A stretch of 64,000 nucleotides of DNA from Leadbetterella byssophila DSM 17132 (lineage in GTDB: Bacteria; Bacteroidota; Bacteroidia; Cytophagales; Spirosomataceae): assembly GCF_000166395.1 (NCBI RefSeq), contig NC_014655.1, forward strand, positions 1,674,001 through 1,738,000, in the 5' to 3' direction. The position numbers and the translations under genes were made by a program. Position 1 is the first letter of the stretch. Each line of letters starts with the position of its first letter. This document shows positions 18,665-28,442 of the stretch, one piece after another. Under the pieces are notes generated by a model, which saw only the letters and a list, made by a program, of their open reading frames with translations, was not told the DNA's origin and made no database searches.

Positions 18665-18765
18665 AATGGGTATTCTAGTAAATTACTAAGTTTATCCCCT
18701 CAGGTAATAGAAATAATCATCATTAAGTCACCTTTGTAAGAACTTTAAAACAGTATAGCATTATT

Positions 18766-19596
18766 TCAAGGCAATACTTTTTTTAAAAAGGAATGAGTAT
18801 AGCTCACTGCATCCGAAAGCCAAGGTCTTTTTAGGCAAAAATCATGAGGGGCATCTTCAAATTTATGTGCTTCAGAATAGATATTCCATTGTGCTAATCG
18901 CGCTTGAAACTCCCTTCTACCCGCCTGCATTCTGTTTACACTGCTATTCAGAAATAAATGAGGGGGAGTCTTTTCTGAAACGTGGTTTAATGCCGAGGCT
19001 TCCTCCCAATGCTTCGTACTAAAATCTTTGGGATACCCAAACCATCTAGTGGCAGCAGAAGGCTTTTTACTATCATCTCCTTCCCCACTCTCCGGATGTA
19101 TGAATGCTAGAATACCATCCATATTGATGACCGCATGAATCCTCGTCTTATCCTTTCCATACAAATCAGAATCCCAGGTGGTTCCTAGTAATGAAGCCAG
19201 TTGACCCCCTGCTGAGAAACCCAATAAGGCCAGTTTATTCTTATCTCCTCCTACCATTGCTGCATTCTTATGCATAAAAGCAATGGCGGCTTTTAGATCC
19301 TTGACAGCTGCGGGATATAGTCCTTCTCCCGAGAGTGTATATTGGACTGACAGACATACATAGCCCAATTTTGAGAGGGTATCTGCCCAAGCTCGCATCT
19401 GCGCGGGTTCTCCGCTTGACCACCCTCCTCCATGAATAAGCATTATCATTGGAGCTTTTGATATTCCGGATGCACGGTGTACCTCAATCTTTCTACCTGG
19501 AGCATAAGACATCAACAAATCCGGCTCTCTACCTTTGACAAGATCTTGCGCAAAAAGACTGTGACAGATCACAATCAGAATCCATACCCTAAACAT
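18766..19596 (-). CDS. Secreted alpha/beta-hydrolase, probable carbohydrate (pectin) acetylesterase
   Basis: 276 residues with a signal peptide (MFRVWILIVICHSLFAQ). The fold is that of BD-FAE / acetyl-xylan-esterase-like serine hydrolases. The oxyanion motif HGGGWSSGEP, the nucleophile elbow LGFSAGGQLAS and the late histidine in EDAPHDFCLKRPW are all visible, so the triad seems complete. It sits between the PL10-led operon and the GH105-led operon and shares the regulatory gap with PL10. Removal of acetyl groups from pectin is the likely job, by context. A perfect -7 box precedes it on the minus strand. Confidence 0.82.
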   Translation of the reverse strand: MFRVWILIVICHSLFAQDLVKGREPDLLMSYAPGRKIEVHRASGISKAPMIMLIHGGGWSSGEPAQMRAWADTLSKLGYVCLSVQYTLSGEGLYPAAVKDLKAAIAFMHKNAAMVGGDKNKLALLGFSAGGQLASLLGTTWDSDLYGKDKTRIHAVINMDGILAFIHPESGEGDDSKKPSAATRWFGYPKDFSTKHWEEASALNHVSEKTPPHLFLNSSVNRMQAGRREFQARLAQWNIYSEAHKFEDAPHDFCLKRPWLSDAVSYTHSFLKKVLP

Positions 19597-19615
19597 AAAT
19601 TATTAGATTTTCACT

Positions 19616-19623
19616 CAAAAATA
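19616..19623 (-). promoter_or_regulatory. -7 promoter box of the esterase gene
   Basis: Minus-strand TATTTTTG fits TAnnTTTG and ends about 20 bases before the esterase ATG at 19596. Confidence 0.5.
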
Positions 19624-19756
19624 AGGTATTATTTCTATTTTATTGTACTTTTCAAAGAGCACTTTCCTGTGTTGTCTCCCTAAATTTACTCTCCAAAACA
19701 GGCCCGATTTCCCATAATTTGCCGGATTCAATGCCCTAACCTTCTTGTGAAAGGAA

Positions 19757-19785
19757 ATCGGCAACGTTACCGATAACGTTCCCGT
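19757..19785. promoter_or_regulatory. Candidate LacI-family double operator B
   Basis: Two dyads 12 bases apart. The first, ATCGGCAACGTTACCGAT (19757-19774), is symmetrical at all but one base pair. The second is centred at 19777/19778 (GATAAC-GTTCCC). They lie between the divergent esterase gene and the PL10-CE8-SusCD operon, 75-100 bases before the PL10 start. Confidence 0.68.
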
Positions 19786-19860
19786 AAAAAAAACAATTAA
19801 ATCTTTGCTTATTTCAAGTACCCCAAGCATTCTTGTCATAAGGATAGTCCTACAAAACTG

Positions 19861-20892
19861 ATGATAAAGTTGCCAATACTATATGCTTTAATTGTACTTT
19901 TCTGGGCTTGCCAAAAACAAGTACCCAGCTCTCAGATCACAGATCCGGTGGCAGAAAGGATGTTAGTATATCAAAGAGACAATGGTGGCTGGCCTCAACC
20001 GAACGGAGACCCGATTGATTACGAAAAAGAACTCAGCCCAGCCGAGAAGGAGAAGATTGAAAGCGAAAAGCACTTTGAAGATACCACAATAGATGATGAT
20101 GCCACCACAAGAGAGATCAGGTATCTAGTAGAAGCTTACTCCAACACGAAAAATCATCATTACCTCCATGCAGCCAAGAAAGGCATTCTTTATTTAATCA
20201 ATGCCCAAAATAGTGCTGGAGGCTGGGGACAGTTCTTCCCTGACACAAGTTCATATCGTAAACATATTACTTTCAATGATAACTCCATGATTCATGTATT
20301 GGAAGTATTAAAAAAGGTATCAGAAGGCAAGGAATCCTACGAAGTTCTACAAAAGGAATTTTCCTATCCTGCACGTCTAGCTGTAGAAAAAGGAATTCAG
20401 TGCATACTAAAATGTCAATACAAACAAGGCAATACCTTGACGGTTTGGTGTGCTCAGCACGATAGAAATACCCTGCAGCCTGCATCCGCCAGAACCTTTG
20501 AACTGGCATCCCTAAGTGGTTCTGAAAGTGTGCAAATTCTTAAATTCCTCATGGAATTAGAAACACCTAGTGAAGATATAAAGAAGTCTATCCAATCAGG
20601 AGTAGCATGGTTTGAAAAAGTAAAGATATTAGACCGAGAAGTAGAAACCTTATATGATGAAAATGGTAAGGCTATTGATAGGCGACTTAAGTTTTCTCCC
20701 GGAAAGATTCTGTGGGGCAGATTCTACGATTTACAAACGAACCAGCCTTTTGTGGTGGGTAGAGACGGGATTAAAAAGGAGAAACTGGAGGAAATTGAAC
20801 TAGAACGTAGGTTAGGTTATTCCTACTTTGGAACCTATGCAGAGAAACTACTTAAAACAGATTACCCGGCATGGAGACAAAAATGGCTATAA
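19861..20892 (+). CDS. PL10 family pectate lyase, lipoprotein
   Basis: Cuts de-esterified polygalacturonate by beta-elimination, producing unsaturated ends. 343 residues. N-terminal lipobox LFWACQ (Cys17) suggests an outer-membrane lipoprotein. The PL10 motifs are visible in order: YQRDNGGWPQPN, TIDDDATTREIRYLVEA, GGWGQFFPD (usually GGWPQ), HITFNDNSM, WCAQHDRNTLQPASARTFE, LASLSGSESVQILKFLM, LWGRFYDLQTNQPFVVGRDG and RRLGYSYFGTYAEKLL. First gene of the PL10-CE8-SusC-SusD-lipoprotein operon, downstream of double operator B. Confidence 0.92.
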   Translation: MIKLPILYALIVLFWACQKQVPSSQITDPVAERMLVYQRDNGGWPQPNGDPIDYEKELSPAEKEKIESEKHFEDTTIDDDATTREIRYLVEAYSNTKNHHYLHAAKKGILYLINAQNSAGGWGQFFPDTSSYRKHITFNDNSMIHVLEVLKKVSEGKESYEVLQKEFSYPARLAVEKGIQCILKCQYKQGNTLTVWCAQHDRNTLQPASARTFELASLSGSESVQILKFLMELETPSEDIKKSIQSGVAWFEKVKILDREVETLYDENGKAIDRRLKFSPGKILWGRFYDLQTNQPFVVGRDGIKKEKLEEIELERRLGYSYFGTYAEKLLKTDYPAWRQKWL

Positions 20893-21821
20893 AACTACTT
20901 CTTTTGGTCCTTTTGGCCATCCCCACCTTAGGTCAGGATGCTGATTTTGTAGTAGCAAAAGATGGATCCGGAGATTTCCTTACGGTACAGGAAGCTATCA
21001 ATGCCGTTCCTGATTTCAGGAAGAAGAGAACTATAATCTTGATAAAGCCGGGAGTTTATAAGGAAAAAATAGTGCTTGCAGAATCTAAGTCTCAGGTCAC
21101 TCTGCTAGGCGCGGATCCTACAGTCACTATTTTAACATATGACGACTATGCTACCAAGCCGAACCGTTTTGGAGAAGAGATGGGCACCACAGGATCATCC
21201 TCCTTTTATGCCTTTGGGGAAGGGTTCGCAGCAAAAAACATTACATTTCAAAATACCGCGGGACCTGTAGGCCAAGCTGTGGCCATATGGGTTAAAGGAG
21301 ATAAGTCGTATTTTGAAAATTGCCGATTCCTTGGATTTCAAGACACCTTGTATACCTATGGCAAGGAAAGTAGACAATACTACAAAAACTGCTACATAGA
21401 AGGAACGGTAGATTTCATCTTTGGCTCTTCTATAGCCTTATTTGAGAACTGTGAGATCTTTTGCAAAGGAAAAGGATACATAACTGCAGCTTCTACCCCA
21501 CAGTGGAGACCCTACGGATATGTGTTTAAAAACTGTATAATCAAAGGGGAAGAAAAAGAAAGCCATTATCTAGGCAGACCTTGGCGCCCCTATGCCAGAG
21601 TGGTTTTTCTGGATTCCGAACTATCTGAGGTTATAAAGCCGGAAGGCTGGGACAACTGGAGAAATCCTGAAAACGAGAAGACAGCATTTTTTGCTGAACT
21701 TGGAAACAGAGGCTCTGGAGCTAAAACAGATAAAAGGGTGGCTTGGGCCCAGAAAAAATTGGAAAAAGGAGACTTTGAATGGAACAAAATATTTGGGGAT
21801 TGGACCCTAGAAAATCAATAA
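20871..21821 (+). CDS. CE8 pectin methylesterase
   Basis: Hydrolyses methyl esters of homogalacturonan, making it a substrate for PL10. 316 residues, right-handed beta-helix. From the first Met the catalytic residues are Asp158 (FLGFQDTLYT), Asp181 (GTVDFIFGSS) and Arg236 (LGRPWRPYARVVF), with Gln136 in GQAVAI. The signal peptide may begin at the fifth codon (20883, MAIKLLLLVLLAIPTLGQ), which is equally possible as a start. The gene overlaps the end of the PL10 gene by 22 bases (10 from the later start), so the two are transcribed together. Confidence 0.94.
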   Translation: METKMAIKLLLLVLLAIPTLGQDADFVVAKDGSGDFLTVQEAINAVPDFRKKRTIILIKPGVYKEKIVLAESKSQVTLLGADPTVTILTYDDYATKPNRFGEEMGTTGSSSFYAFGEGFAAKNITFQNTAGPVGQAVAIWVKGDKSYFENCRFLGFQDTLYTYGKESRQYYKNCYIEGTVDFIFGSSIALFENCEIFCKGKGYITAASTPQWRPYGYVFKNCIIKGEEKESHYLGRPWRPYARVVFLDSELSEVIKPEGWDNWRNPENEKTAFFAELGNRGSGAKTDKRVAWAQKKLEKGDFEWNKIFGDWTLENQ

Positions 21822-21832
21822 TTTAACCTTAA

Positions 21833-24800
21833 ATGTGTATGCGTAAATTTACCAAAAACGTACTACTGCTATTGGCCATCCTATTGTCCTTTGGTAGTAT
21901 TGCTCAAACTCGAATTACGGGTACAGTCAGCAGTTCTGATGGCGAAACCTTACCCGGCGTCACGGTAAGGGTGAAGAACGGAACTGCAGCTACCGTCACA
22001 AATGTCGAGGGCCAGTATGAAATTTCAGCTCCCAGAGATGCAACTCTAATTTTCAGCTTCCTGGGAATGAAAACCCAAGAAATAGCTTTAAATGGAAGAA
22101 ATATCCTCCACGTAATCCTTGAAAATGATGAAAACACACTGGAGGAAGTCGTAGTTTCCATAGGATATGGATCTGTAAGAAAGAAAGACCTGACTGGAGC
22201 GGTTTCCTCCATAGGAAGTGATAAACTCAGTGCCATTCCTGTGGCCTCTCCTATGGAAGCCATTGCCGGTAGACTAGCGGGTGTGCAAATCTCAACCACA
22301 GAAGGTTCTCCAGACGCTGAAATGAGAATTAGAGTTCGGGGTGGAGGGTCCATCACGGGCGACAATACTCCTTTGTTTATAGTGGATGGCTTCCCTGTAT
22401 CTTCCATCTCTGACATCGCTCCTACAGATATTGAATCCATAGACGTGCTTAAAGATGCCTCTTCCACCGCCATCTATGGTGCCAGAGGAGCGAATGGTGT
22501 AATTATTATCACCACCAAAAGCGGTAAAGCTGGGAAAATGAGTGTAAGCTTTAATAGCTATGGAGGATTCAAAAACCTGGCGAATAAACTGAATGTGCTC
22601 ACTCCCTATGACTATGCCCTTTGGCAGTACGAAAGAGCCTTGCTAGCTAATAGTCTAACTGATTATACCAATTACTTTGGAAACTTTCAGGACATTGACC
22701 TGTACAAAGAGGTTACACCCAATGATTGGCAAGATATTACCTTTGGAAGGACAGGATACATGTTTAATAATAATGTAAACGTGAACGGCGGTAGCGAAAA
22801 GACGAAGTATACTTTGTCCTACACTAATATTCAGGATAAAGCCATTATGCAGTTATCTGCATTCCAAAGGGATAACCTGACCTTCCGTCTGAACAATAAA
22901 CCTTATAAAAATGTGGCACTAGACCTCTCTGTGAGGTATTCTGACACAAGGATAGAAGGCGGTGGTACGAATGAGCAAAATGCTTACTCCTCTGCGGATT
23001 CGCGTTTGAAATTTGCCATGATCTATCCTCCTTTCCCGGTAGCCGGTTTAACCTCATCTGATGATACAGATGAAGGATTCAACCTCTTTAGCCCTATCCG
23101 ATCTCTTCAGGACAATGACAGGTATCAAAGAAGAAAGAACTACACCTTTAACGGTAGTGTATCTTGGAACATCCTTTCTGATTTGATGTTGAAGGTAGAA
23201 GGAGGTCTAGATGACTATAGAGCCATGGATAATAGATTCTATGGTACCAGTACCTATTATGTGAACAATGTACCTTCAGCAGAAAATCAAGGCTTACCGG
23301 CCATATCTTTCGAAAAGCAAGGTAGACAATCCCTAAGAAACACCAATACCCTCAATTATGATTTTAACAAGATCATGGCGCAGGGACATAAGTTAAACTT
23401 GCTTGTTGGTGAAGAGTTTATCCATACCACCAGAGATATCTTTACCTCTATAGTTCATGGATTTCCCAAAACCTTCAACTTTGATGATGCCACCAAATTA
23501 TCATCTCAAGGTTCAGCTAACTCCGTAGAAAATTACCTCTATCCGGATGAGAAACTACTGTCCTTCTTTGGTAGAGCGAATTATGATTACAAAGGCAGAT
23601 ATCTTCTTTCTGCTACATTTAGAGCAGATGGCTCTTCCAAGTTTTCGGAAGGAAATAGATGGGGCTACTTCCCTTCTGTAGCAGCCGCTTGGAGAATTTC
23701 TGACGAAGACTTTATGAATTCCACTTGGATCAATGATCTGAAATTAAGAGCTAGTTACGGTACAGCCGGTAATAACAATATTCCTGCCGGACAAATGGCT
23801 CAAACCTTTAACGTGAGTACTACCACATGGGTAAACGGCTTCAATAGCTTCTGGGCTGCTTCAAAAACCATGGCCAATCCTGACCTTAAGTGGGAAACAA
23901 CGATCACCCGAAACGTAGGGATTGATTTTGCCACGTGGAAAGACCGACTTACAGGTACCATCGATGCTTACGTCAACTCTACTAAAGATCTCCTTATCCT
24001 TTTCCCTACTCCAGGAACAGGATATGACAATCAGTACAGAAACATGGGTGAAACCCGTAACCGTGGTATTGAATTTACGCTAAATGCCTTGGCAGTAAAA
24101 TCGAAGAAGTTCGAATTAAATGTAGGAGCTAATATCAGCTTCAACCGTAATAAGATTATCTCCTTAGGACAAATGGAGAACTTCTACGGAGAATCCGGTT
24201 GGGCCTCTACAGAAATCGGTGCAGATTATTGGATTGCAACAGGTGGTTCCGTGGGTGAAATGTACGGTTATATCAGTGATGGACGCTACGAGCTATCTGA
24301 CTTTTCCGGATACAATGCCTCCACAGGAAGATGGATCTTAAAGGATGGAGTTCCTGATGCCTCCTCTGTGATAGGTACAATTCGTCCGGGAAGTATGAAG
24401 TTGAAAAACCTAACGGAAGGAGATAATGTGGTTAACGTGTCAGATCGTACAGTGATTGGAAATGCTAATCCCAAACACACCGGAGGCTTCAATTTGAGTG
24501 CCAGATATGGTGATTTCGACCTGGCCGCTATCTTTAACTGGAGCTATGGCAATGACATATATAATGCCAATAAAGTAGAGTATACCTCAACTTCTAAGTA
24601 CCATTCTAGAAACATGATAGACCTGATGGCCAGTGGCAACAGATGGACAAACCTCACACCGGATGGAAGAATCAGCAATGATCCTGCGGAGCTTGAAGCC
24701 ATGAACAAAAATACTACCCTTTGGTCACCTTACATGAGTAGATATGTATTTAGCGACTGGGCCGTAGAAGATGGTTCATTCTTAAGATTAAACACGGCTA

Positions 24801-25018
24801 CGGTAGGCTATACGTTACCACAAGCCCTTACATCAAAGGCTAAGATTCAGAAATTACGTTTCTACGCTACCGGCTATAATCTTTGGTTACTTACCAAGTA
24901 TTCCGGATTTGACCCAGAGGTTTCTACGCGCAGAAGAACCCAACTCACCCCGGGAGTGGATTATTCCGCTTATCCTAAGAGTAAAATGTTTGTATTTGGT
25001 TTAAACTTGAATTTCTAA
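21833..25018 (+). CDS. susC: SusC/RagA-family TonB-dependent outer-membrane transporter
   Basis: Imports pectic oligosaccharides across the outer membrane with its SusD partner. About 1060 residues. Signal peptide (the ATG at 21839, third codon, gives MRKFTKNVLLLLAILLSFG and is a plausible true start), a carboxypeptidase-regulatory-like domain (TRITGTVSSSDGETLPGVTV), the SusC signature VVVSIGYGSVRKKDLTGAV, the plug (PLFIVDGFPV, DVLKDASSTAIYGARGANGV) and a long beta-barrel ending in aromatic FVFGLNLNF. It is 11 bases after CE8 and 4 bases before SusD. Substrate inferred from the pectin context. Confidence 0.95.
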   Translation: MCMRKFTKNVLLLLAILLSFGSIAQTRITGTVSSSDGETLPGVTVRVKNGTAATVTNVEGQYEISAPRDATLIFSFLGMKTQEIALNGRNILHVILENDENTLEEVVVSIGYGSVRKKDLTGAVSSIGSDKLSAIPVASPMEAIAGRLAGVQISTTEGSPDAEMRIRVRGGGSITGDNTPLFIVDGFPVSSISDIAPTDIESIDVLKDASSTAIYGARGANGVIIITTKSGKAGKMSVSFNSYGGFKNLANKLNVLTPYDYALWQYERALLANSLTDYTNYFGNFQDIDLYKEVTPNDWQDITFGRTGYMFNNNVNVNGGSEKTKYTLSYTNIQDKAIMQLSAFQRDNLTFRLNNKPYKNVALDLSVRYSDTRIEGGGTNEQNAYSSADSRLKFAMIYPPFPVAGLTSSDDTDEGFNLFSPIRSLQDNDRYQRRKNYTFNGSVSWNILSDLMLKVEGGLDDYRAMDNRFYGTSTYYVNNVPSAENQGLPAISFEKQGRQSLRNTNTLNYDFNKIMAQGHKLNLLVGEEFIHTTRDIFTSIVHGFPKTFNFDDATKLSSQGSANSVENYLYPDEKLLSFFGRANYDYKGRYLLSATFRADGSSKFSEGNRWGYFPSVAAAWRISDEDFMNSTWINDLKLRASYGTAGNNNIPAGQMAQTFNVSTTTWVNGFNSFWAASKTMANPDLKWETTITRNVGIDFATWKDRLTGTIDAYVNSTKDLLILFPTPGTGYDNQYRNMGETRNRGIEFTLNALAVKSKKFELNVGANISFNRNKIISLGQMENFYGESGWASTEIGADYWIATGGSVGEMYGYISDGRYELSDFSGYNASTGRWILKDGVPDASSVIGTIRPGSMKLKNLTEGDNVVNVSDRTVIGNANPKHTGGFNLSARYGDFDLAAIFNWSYGNDIYNANKVEYTSTSKYHSRNMIDLMASGNRWTNLTPDGRISNDPAELEAMNKNTTLWSPYMSRYVFSDWAVEDGSFLRLNTATVGYTLPQALTSKAKIQKLRFYATGYNLWLLTKYSGFDPEVSTRRRTQLTPGVDYSAYPKSKMFVFGLNLNF

Positions 25019-25022
25019 GGAC

Positions 25023-26813
25023 ATGAAAAGAATAATAAGCATACTTGCCCTTACTACTATATTAAGTTCATGTAAGGACGTTCTTGAGGCGCCTACAAAA
25101 TCTTCCTTAGATGAATCTGTCATCTTCTCTACCCCTAGTTTAGCGGAAGGTGCTATTGCAGGTGTTATCCAATCCTTCGCGGAAACCAACTCATACCGAG
25201 GAAGATATTTGGTTTTCTATGGGATTAATACTGATACCGAGGTATATAACTCTGTAAAGAATACTACATCTGAGCAGGCAAGGCTTTCTAATTACAACAC
25301 GAATGTCAATAACTCTCAAATGAACACAGACAATAATGCCTGGGCGAAGTTCTATGAGGGAATTGAAAGGGCTAACCTAGCCATACGAGGCTTGAGAACC
25401 TACGGAAACGTGCAACAAAATAGAGAACTGGCTCAACTACTAGGTGAAATGCTCACCTTGAGAGCAGTGGTGTACAGTGACCTACTTAAAGGTTGGGGTG
25501 ATGTTCCAGCAAGGTTTGAACCTTTAACTTCTGAAACGGTTTATTTAGAAAGATCAGACAGAGATGTCATATATAAACAATTGCTTGCTGATCTTGAAGA
25601 AGCCGCTGAGCTTTTAGCATGGCCAAACGAAACTCCGGCAACTCAATCTGTGGAAAGAGTGAATAAAGCCTTTGCTAAAGGACTGAGGGCTCGTCTAGCC
25701 CTAGCAGCGGGAGGGTACGGACAAAGGCCAGATGGCACCGTTAGAAGAAGTACAGATCCTGAATTGGCACCGGACAAAATGTACGCCATAGCTAAAAAGG
25801 AATGCTTAGACGTAATCAACAGCGGTACAGCCAGACTTTTAGGATTTGAAGAAGTTTGGAAAACCTTTGCTGCAGAAACAAATAGAGCGGGACTGGAGTC
25901 CTTATGGGAAATTCCATTCAGTGAAGGTAGAGGAAGAGTAATCTTTGACCTGGGTGTTAAACATGATGTAGTTAGTGATTACACCGGCCAAAACCGTGGA
26001 GGAACTAACGGCCCAAATCCCATCATGTATTACGAATATGAAAGAGAGGACGTTAGAAGAGACGTAACCTGTGTTCCATATAAATGGGTAGCAAACGCCT
26101 CCTCACCTAAAGGAGTAAAACAAGACCCTGTAGGATTAGGTACTTGGTATTTTGGAAAGTACAGATACGAATGGCTTAACCGTAGAGTCACTTCCACAAA
26201 CGATGATGGCCTTAACTGGATGTATATGCGCTATGCTGACATCTTGTTGATGGCAGCTGAAGCTATCAATGAACTGGATGGTCCTGGAGCTGCGGCTCCG
26301 TATCTAAAAATGATTCGCGACAGAGCTTATCCTAACCATCCTCAAAAGGTTACGGAATACATGTCAAAGGTAACTGCCAGCAAGCAAGCTTTCTTTGAAG
26401 CCATAGTACATGAGAGAGCATTGGAATTTACAGGAGAGATGCTTAGAAAGGCCGATCTCATTCGTTGGAACTTACTGAGCAGCAAACTGGCTGAAGCGAA
26501 GACAAAATTGCAGCAATTAGAAAACAGAGAAGGAAAATATGCACAGCTTCCTAGCAAAATCTATTATACCCTAGCCCCTGATAATGAAAAGGTCATTATC
26601 TATGGCTTAAACTTTGGTGATACAGATGCTGCTGGCGCTGCTTTAGGATATGAATCCAATAAGACTTGGACCTTAAGTGCATCTAGTGATGCTGTAAAAT
26701 ATTGGGATGCCCTGTATTTAAGGAATCCAGACCAACAGCAATTCTGGCCAATCTGGCAAGTCTTCTTAGATACAAGCAATGGTAAACTATCCAATGACGG
26801 ATATAACTTTTAA
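25023..26813 (+). CDS. susD: SusD/RagB-family glycan-binding lipoprotein
   Basis: Surface lipoprotein acting as the lid of the adjacent SusC. 596 residues. Lipobox TILSSCKD (Cys17) with an acidic residue just after, in line with surface export in Bacteroidota. The SusD fold signatures are visible: AIAGVIQSFAETNSYRGRY, NNAWAKFYEGIERANLAIRG, MLTLRAVVYSDLLKGWGDVP, LRARLALAAGG and the C-terminal YMRYADILLMAAEAINEL, followed by FEAIVHERALEFTGEMLRKADLIRW. It starts 4 bases after the SusC stop and is 6 bases from the next gene. Confidence 0.95.
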   Translation: MKRIISILALTTILSSCKDVLEAPTKSSLDESVIFSTPSLAEGAIAGVIQSFAETNSYRGRYLVFYGINTDTEVYNSVKNTTSEQARLSNYNTNVNNSQMNTDNNAWAKFYEGIERANLAIRGLRTYGNVQQNRELAQLLGEMLTLRAVVYSDLLKGWGDVPARFEPLTSETVYLERSDRDVIYKQLLADLEEAAELLAWPNETPATQSVERVNKAFAKGLRARLALAAGGYGQRPDGTVRRSTDPELAPDKMYAIAKKECLDVINSGTARLLGFEEVWKTFAAETNRAGLESLWEIPFSEGRGRVIFDLGVKHDVVSDYTGQNRGGTNGPNPIMYYEYEREDVRRDVTCVPYKWVANASSPKGVKQDPVGLGTWYFGKYRYEWLNRRVTSTNDDGLNWMYMRYADILLMAAEAINELDGPGAAAPYLKMIRDRAYPNHPQKVTEYMSKVTASKQAFFEAIVHERALEFTGEMLRKADLIRWNLLSSKLAEAKTKLQQLENREGKYAQLPSKIYYTLAPDNEKVIIYGLNFGDTDAAGAALGYESNKTWTLSASSDAVKYWDALYLRNPDQQQFWPIWQVFLDTSNGKLSNDGYNF

Positions 26814-26819
26814 TGGGAC

Positions 26820-28355
26820 ATGAAAAGAACATTTAATTATATACTTAGCGCGGCAATCCTCTTAGGGAGTGTAGCCTGCGAGGATAATCTACCGGAAGAG
26901 ATAAGCACCCTAAACGTAAGTAGGGTCTTCTCTCCTACCGGTTTGGAGGCGAGGATTGTTAACCAAACTTCCATAAGGGTTAGTTGGGCCGCGGTCAAAA
27001 ATGCCAAATCCTATAGTATTCAAGTATTTGAAGGACAAAATACTAGTGGAACTCCAGTATGGTCAAAGGACGGCATAGCCTGGGAAGAAATGCCTTACAC
27101 CATTCCTGCACTCAATGGAGAAACCCTATATACCGTTCAAGTAAGGGCTAATGGGGACGGAATAGCAGATTCAAAATGGTCCGGCGTAAGTATCACTACA
27201 AATGCGGAACAGCTTTTCTTACCTGTGGATCCGGAAGAAATAAAAGCTACTCAAGTAACTTTAAAATGGACTGCTGGGTCTGAAGCTGACCGCATACTCC
27301 TTATGCCGGGTGAGAAAACGCACACCCTCACTCCATCTGAAAAAGCGGAAGGAAAAGCTACAATAACTGGGCTAGCAGGTGAAACTACCTATACCGCTAG
27401 ATTAATGAGGGGTACGGCTACCAGAGGCACCATCACTTTCACTACACCAATAGACCTTGGTGATGCAATAGTTATTAATCCGGGGGATGATATCACTACC
27501 ATCTTCCAAAATGCCAAAGAGGGAGATGTGTTTGGTCTTCTTCCTGGTACTTATACCTCAGGAGATATTACTATCAGTAAATCTATCTCCATTAAAGGTG
27601 CCAGACCGAACGATAAACCAGTTCTTAAAGGAACCATCTTTAGAGTTAGCGAAGGTGCTGGTCTAGACTTAAAAGACCTACATTTAGATGGAACGGGTTC
27701 TCTGGATGGAAATCAAACCATCATCTACGCAGCAGGAAACTTTAAGCCCCTGAGCATTGACGGTTGTATCATCAGAAACTACACCAAAGGTACTCTTTAT
27801 GTAAACAATGCCACATTAATTGAATCTGTGAGTATTTCAAATACTATATATTCAGAAATTGAATGTAATGGCGGGGATTTTATTGATTTCAGGAACGGTC
27901 TGACTCCTAAGTTTGATTTCTTTAATAATACTGCCTATAATTCAGCCCTGGCCAGAGATTTCTTCCGCATGGATGCAGGCGGGTCTACGAATTTCCCTGA
28001 TGTGCAAAGCATCATTAGCATTAGAAATAATACTTTCAACAATGTTTCAAATGGAAATAACAGAAGAATGTTATATATCCGTTTGGCCAATCATGAGATT
28101 AGCTTTGAAAAAAATATGGTAACTAATACTCAGGGGTATCATACGAATCAAGCCTCTACGAACATTGTGAAGTTTGATAAGAACAATTATTTCAATGCTC
28201 CAAACTTTAAGGGAAGTACTCAGTCGGGAGCTAAGAATGACCCATCCGGTACCACTCTGGATCCAGGTTATACGAATGCTGCAGGAGGTAATTTTAAAGT
28301 AAGCAATGAAGAGTTACGCTTCCAAGGTATTGGAGACCCGCGGTGGTTACAATAA
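26820..28355 (+). CDS. Surface beta-helix lipoprotein with FN3 and DUF4957/DUF5123-like domains
   Basis: 511 residues. Lipobox LGSVAC (Cys20) followed by ED, fitting surface lipoproteins. Then a fibronectin-type segment (about 40-210, TGLEARIVNQTSIRVSW and ETLYTVQVRANGDG; a second copy IKATQVTLKWTAG) and a right-handed beta-helix (about 215-510) starting NPGDDITTIFQNAKEGDVFG with ITISKSISIKGARPNDKPVL. Together this is the DUF4957 / DUF5123 layout often encoded beside SusCD in pectin loci. No lyase or hydrolase catalytic signature could be picked out. It is probably a glycan-binding partner, but weak lyase activity is not excluded. Confidence 0.82.
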   Translation: MKRTFNYILSAAILLGSVACEDNLPEEISTLNVSRVFSPTGLEARIVNQTSIRVSWAAVKNAKSYSIQVFEGQNTSGTPVWSKDGIAWEEMPYTIPALNGETLYTVQVRANGDGIADSKWSGVSITTNAEQLFLPVDPEEIKATQVTLKWTAGSEADRILLMPGEKTHTLTPSEKAEGKATITGLAGETTYTARLMRGTATRGTITFTTPIDLGDAIVINPGDDITTIFQNAKEGDVFGLLPGTYTSGDITISKSISIKGARPNDKPVLKGTIFRVSEGAGLDLKDLHLDGTGSLDGNQTIIYAAGNFKPLSIDGCIIRNYTKGTLYVNNATLIESVSISNTIYSEIECNGGDFIDFRNGLTPKFDFFNNTAYNSALARDFFRMDAGGSTNFPDVQSIISIRNNTFNNVSNGNNRRMLYIRLANHEISFEKNMVTNTQGYHTNQASTNIVKFDKNNYFNAPNFKGSTQSGAKNDPSGTTLDPGYTNAAGGNFKVSNEELRFQGIGDPRWLQ

Positions 28356-28387
28356 CGAGTTAATTTATGGCTATAAATCGCTAAAAA

Positions 28388-28413
28388 TTGCCGGCTTTTG
28401 TCCGGCTTTTTTT
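28388..28413 (+). terminator. Rho-independent terminator of the PL10-SusCD operon
   Basis: Stem GCCGG / CCGGC (28390-28394 with 28402-28406), T-rich loop, then seven T. Located 33 bases after the last gene of the operon. Confidence 0.85.
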
Positions 28414-28442
28414 ATGAAATTTGGGGCTAATTTGATACGACT

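Noticed and set aside
19477-19683. 68-codon frame opposite the esterase start
   Set aside because: It is a shadow of the esterase gene and its promoter region with no protein-like character.
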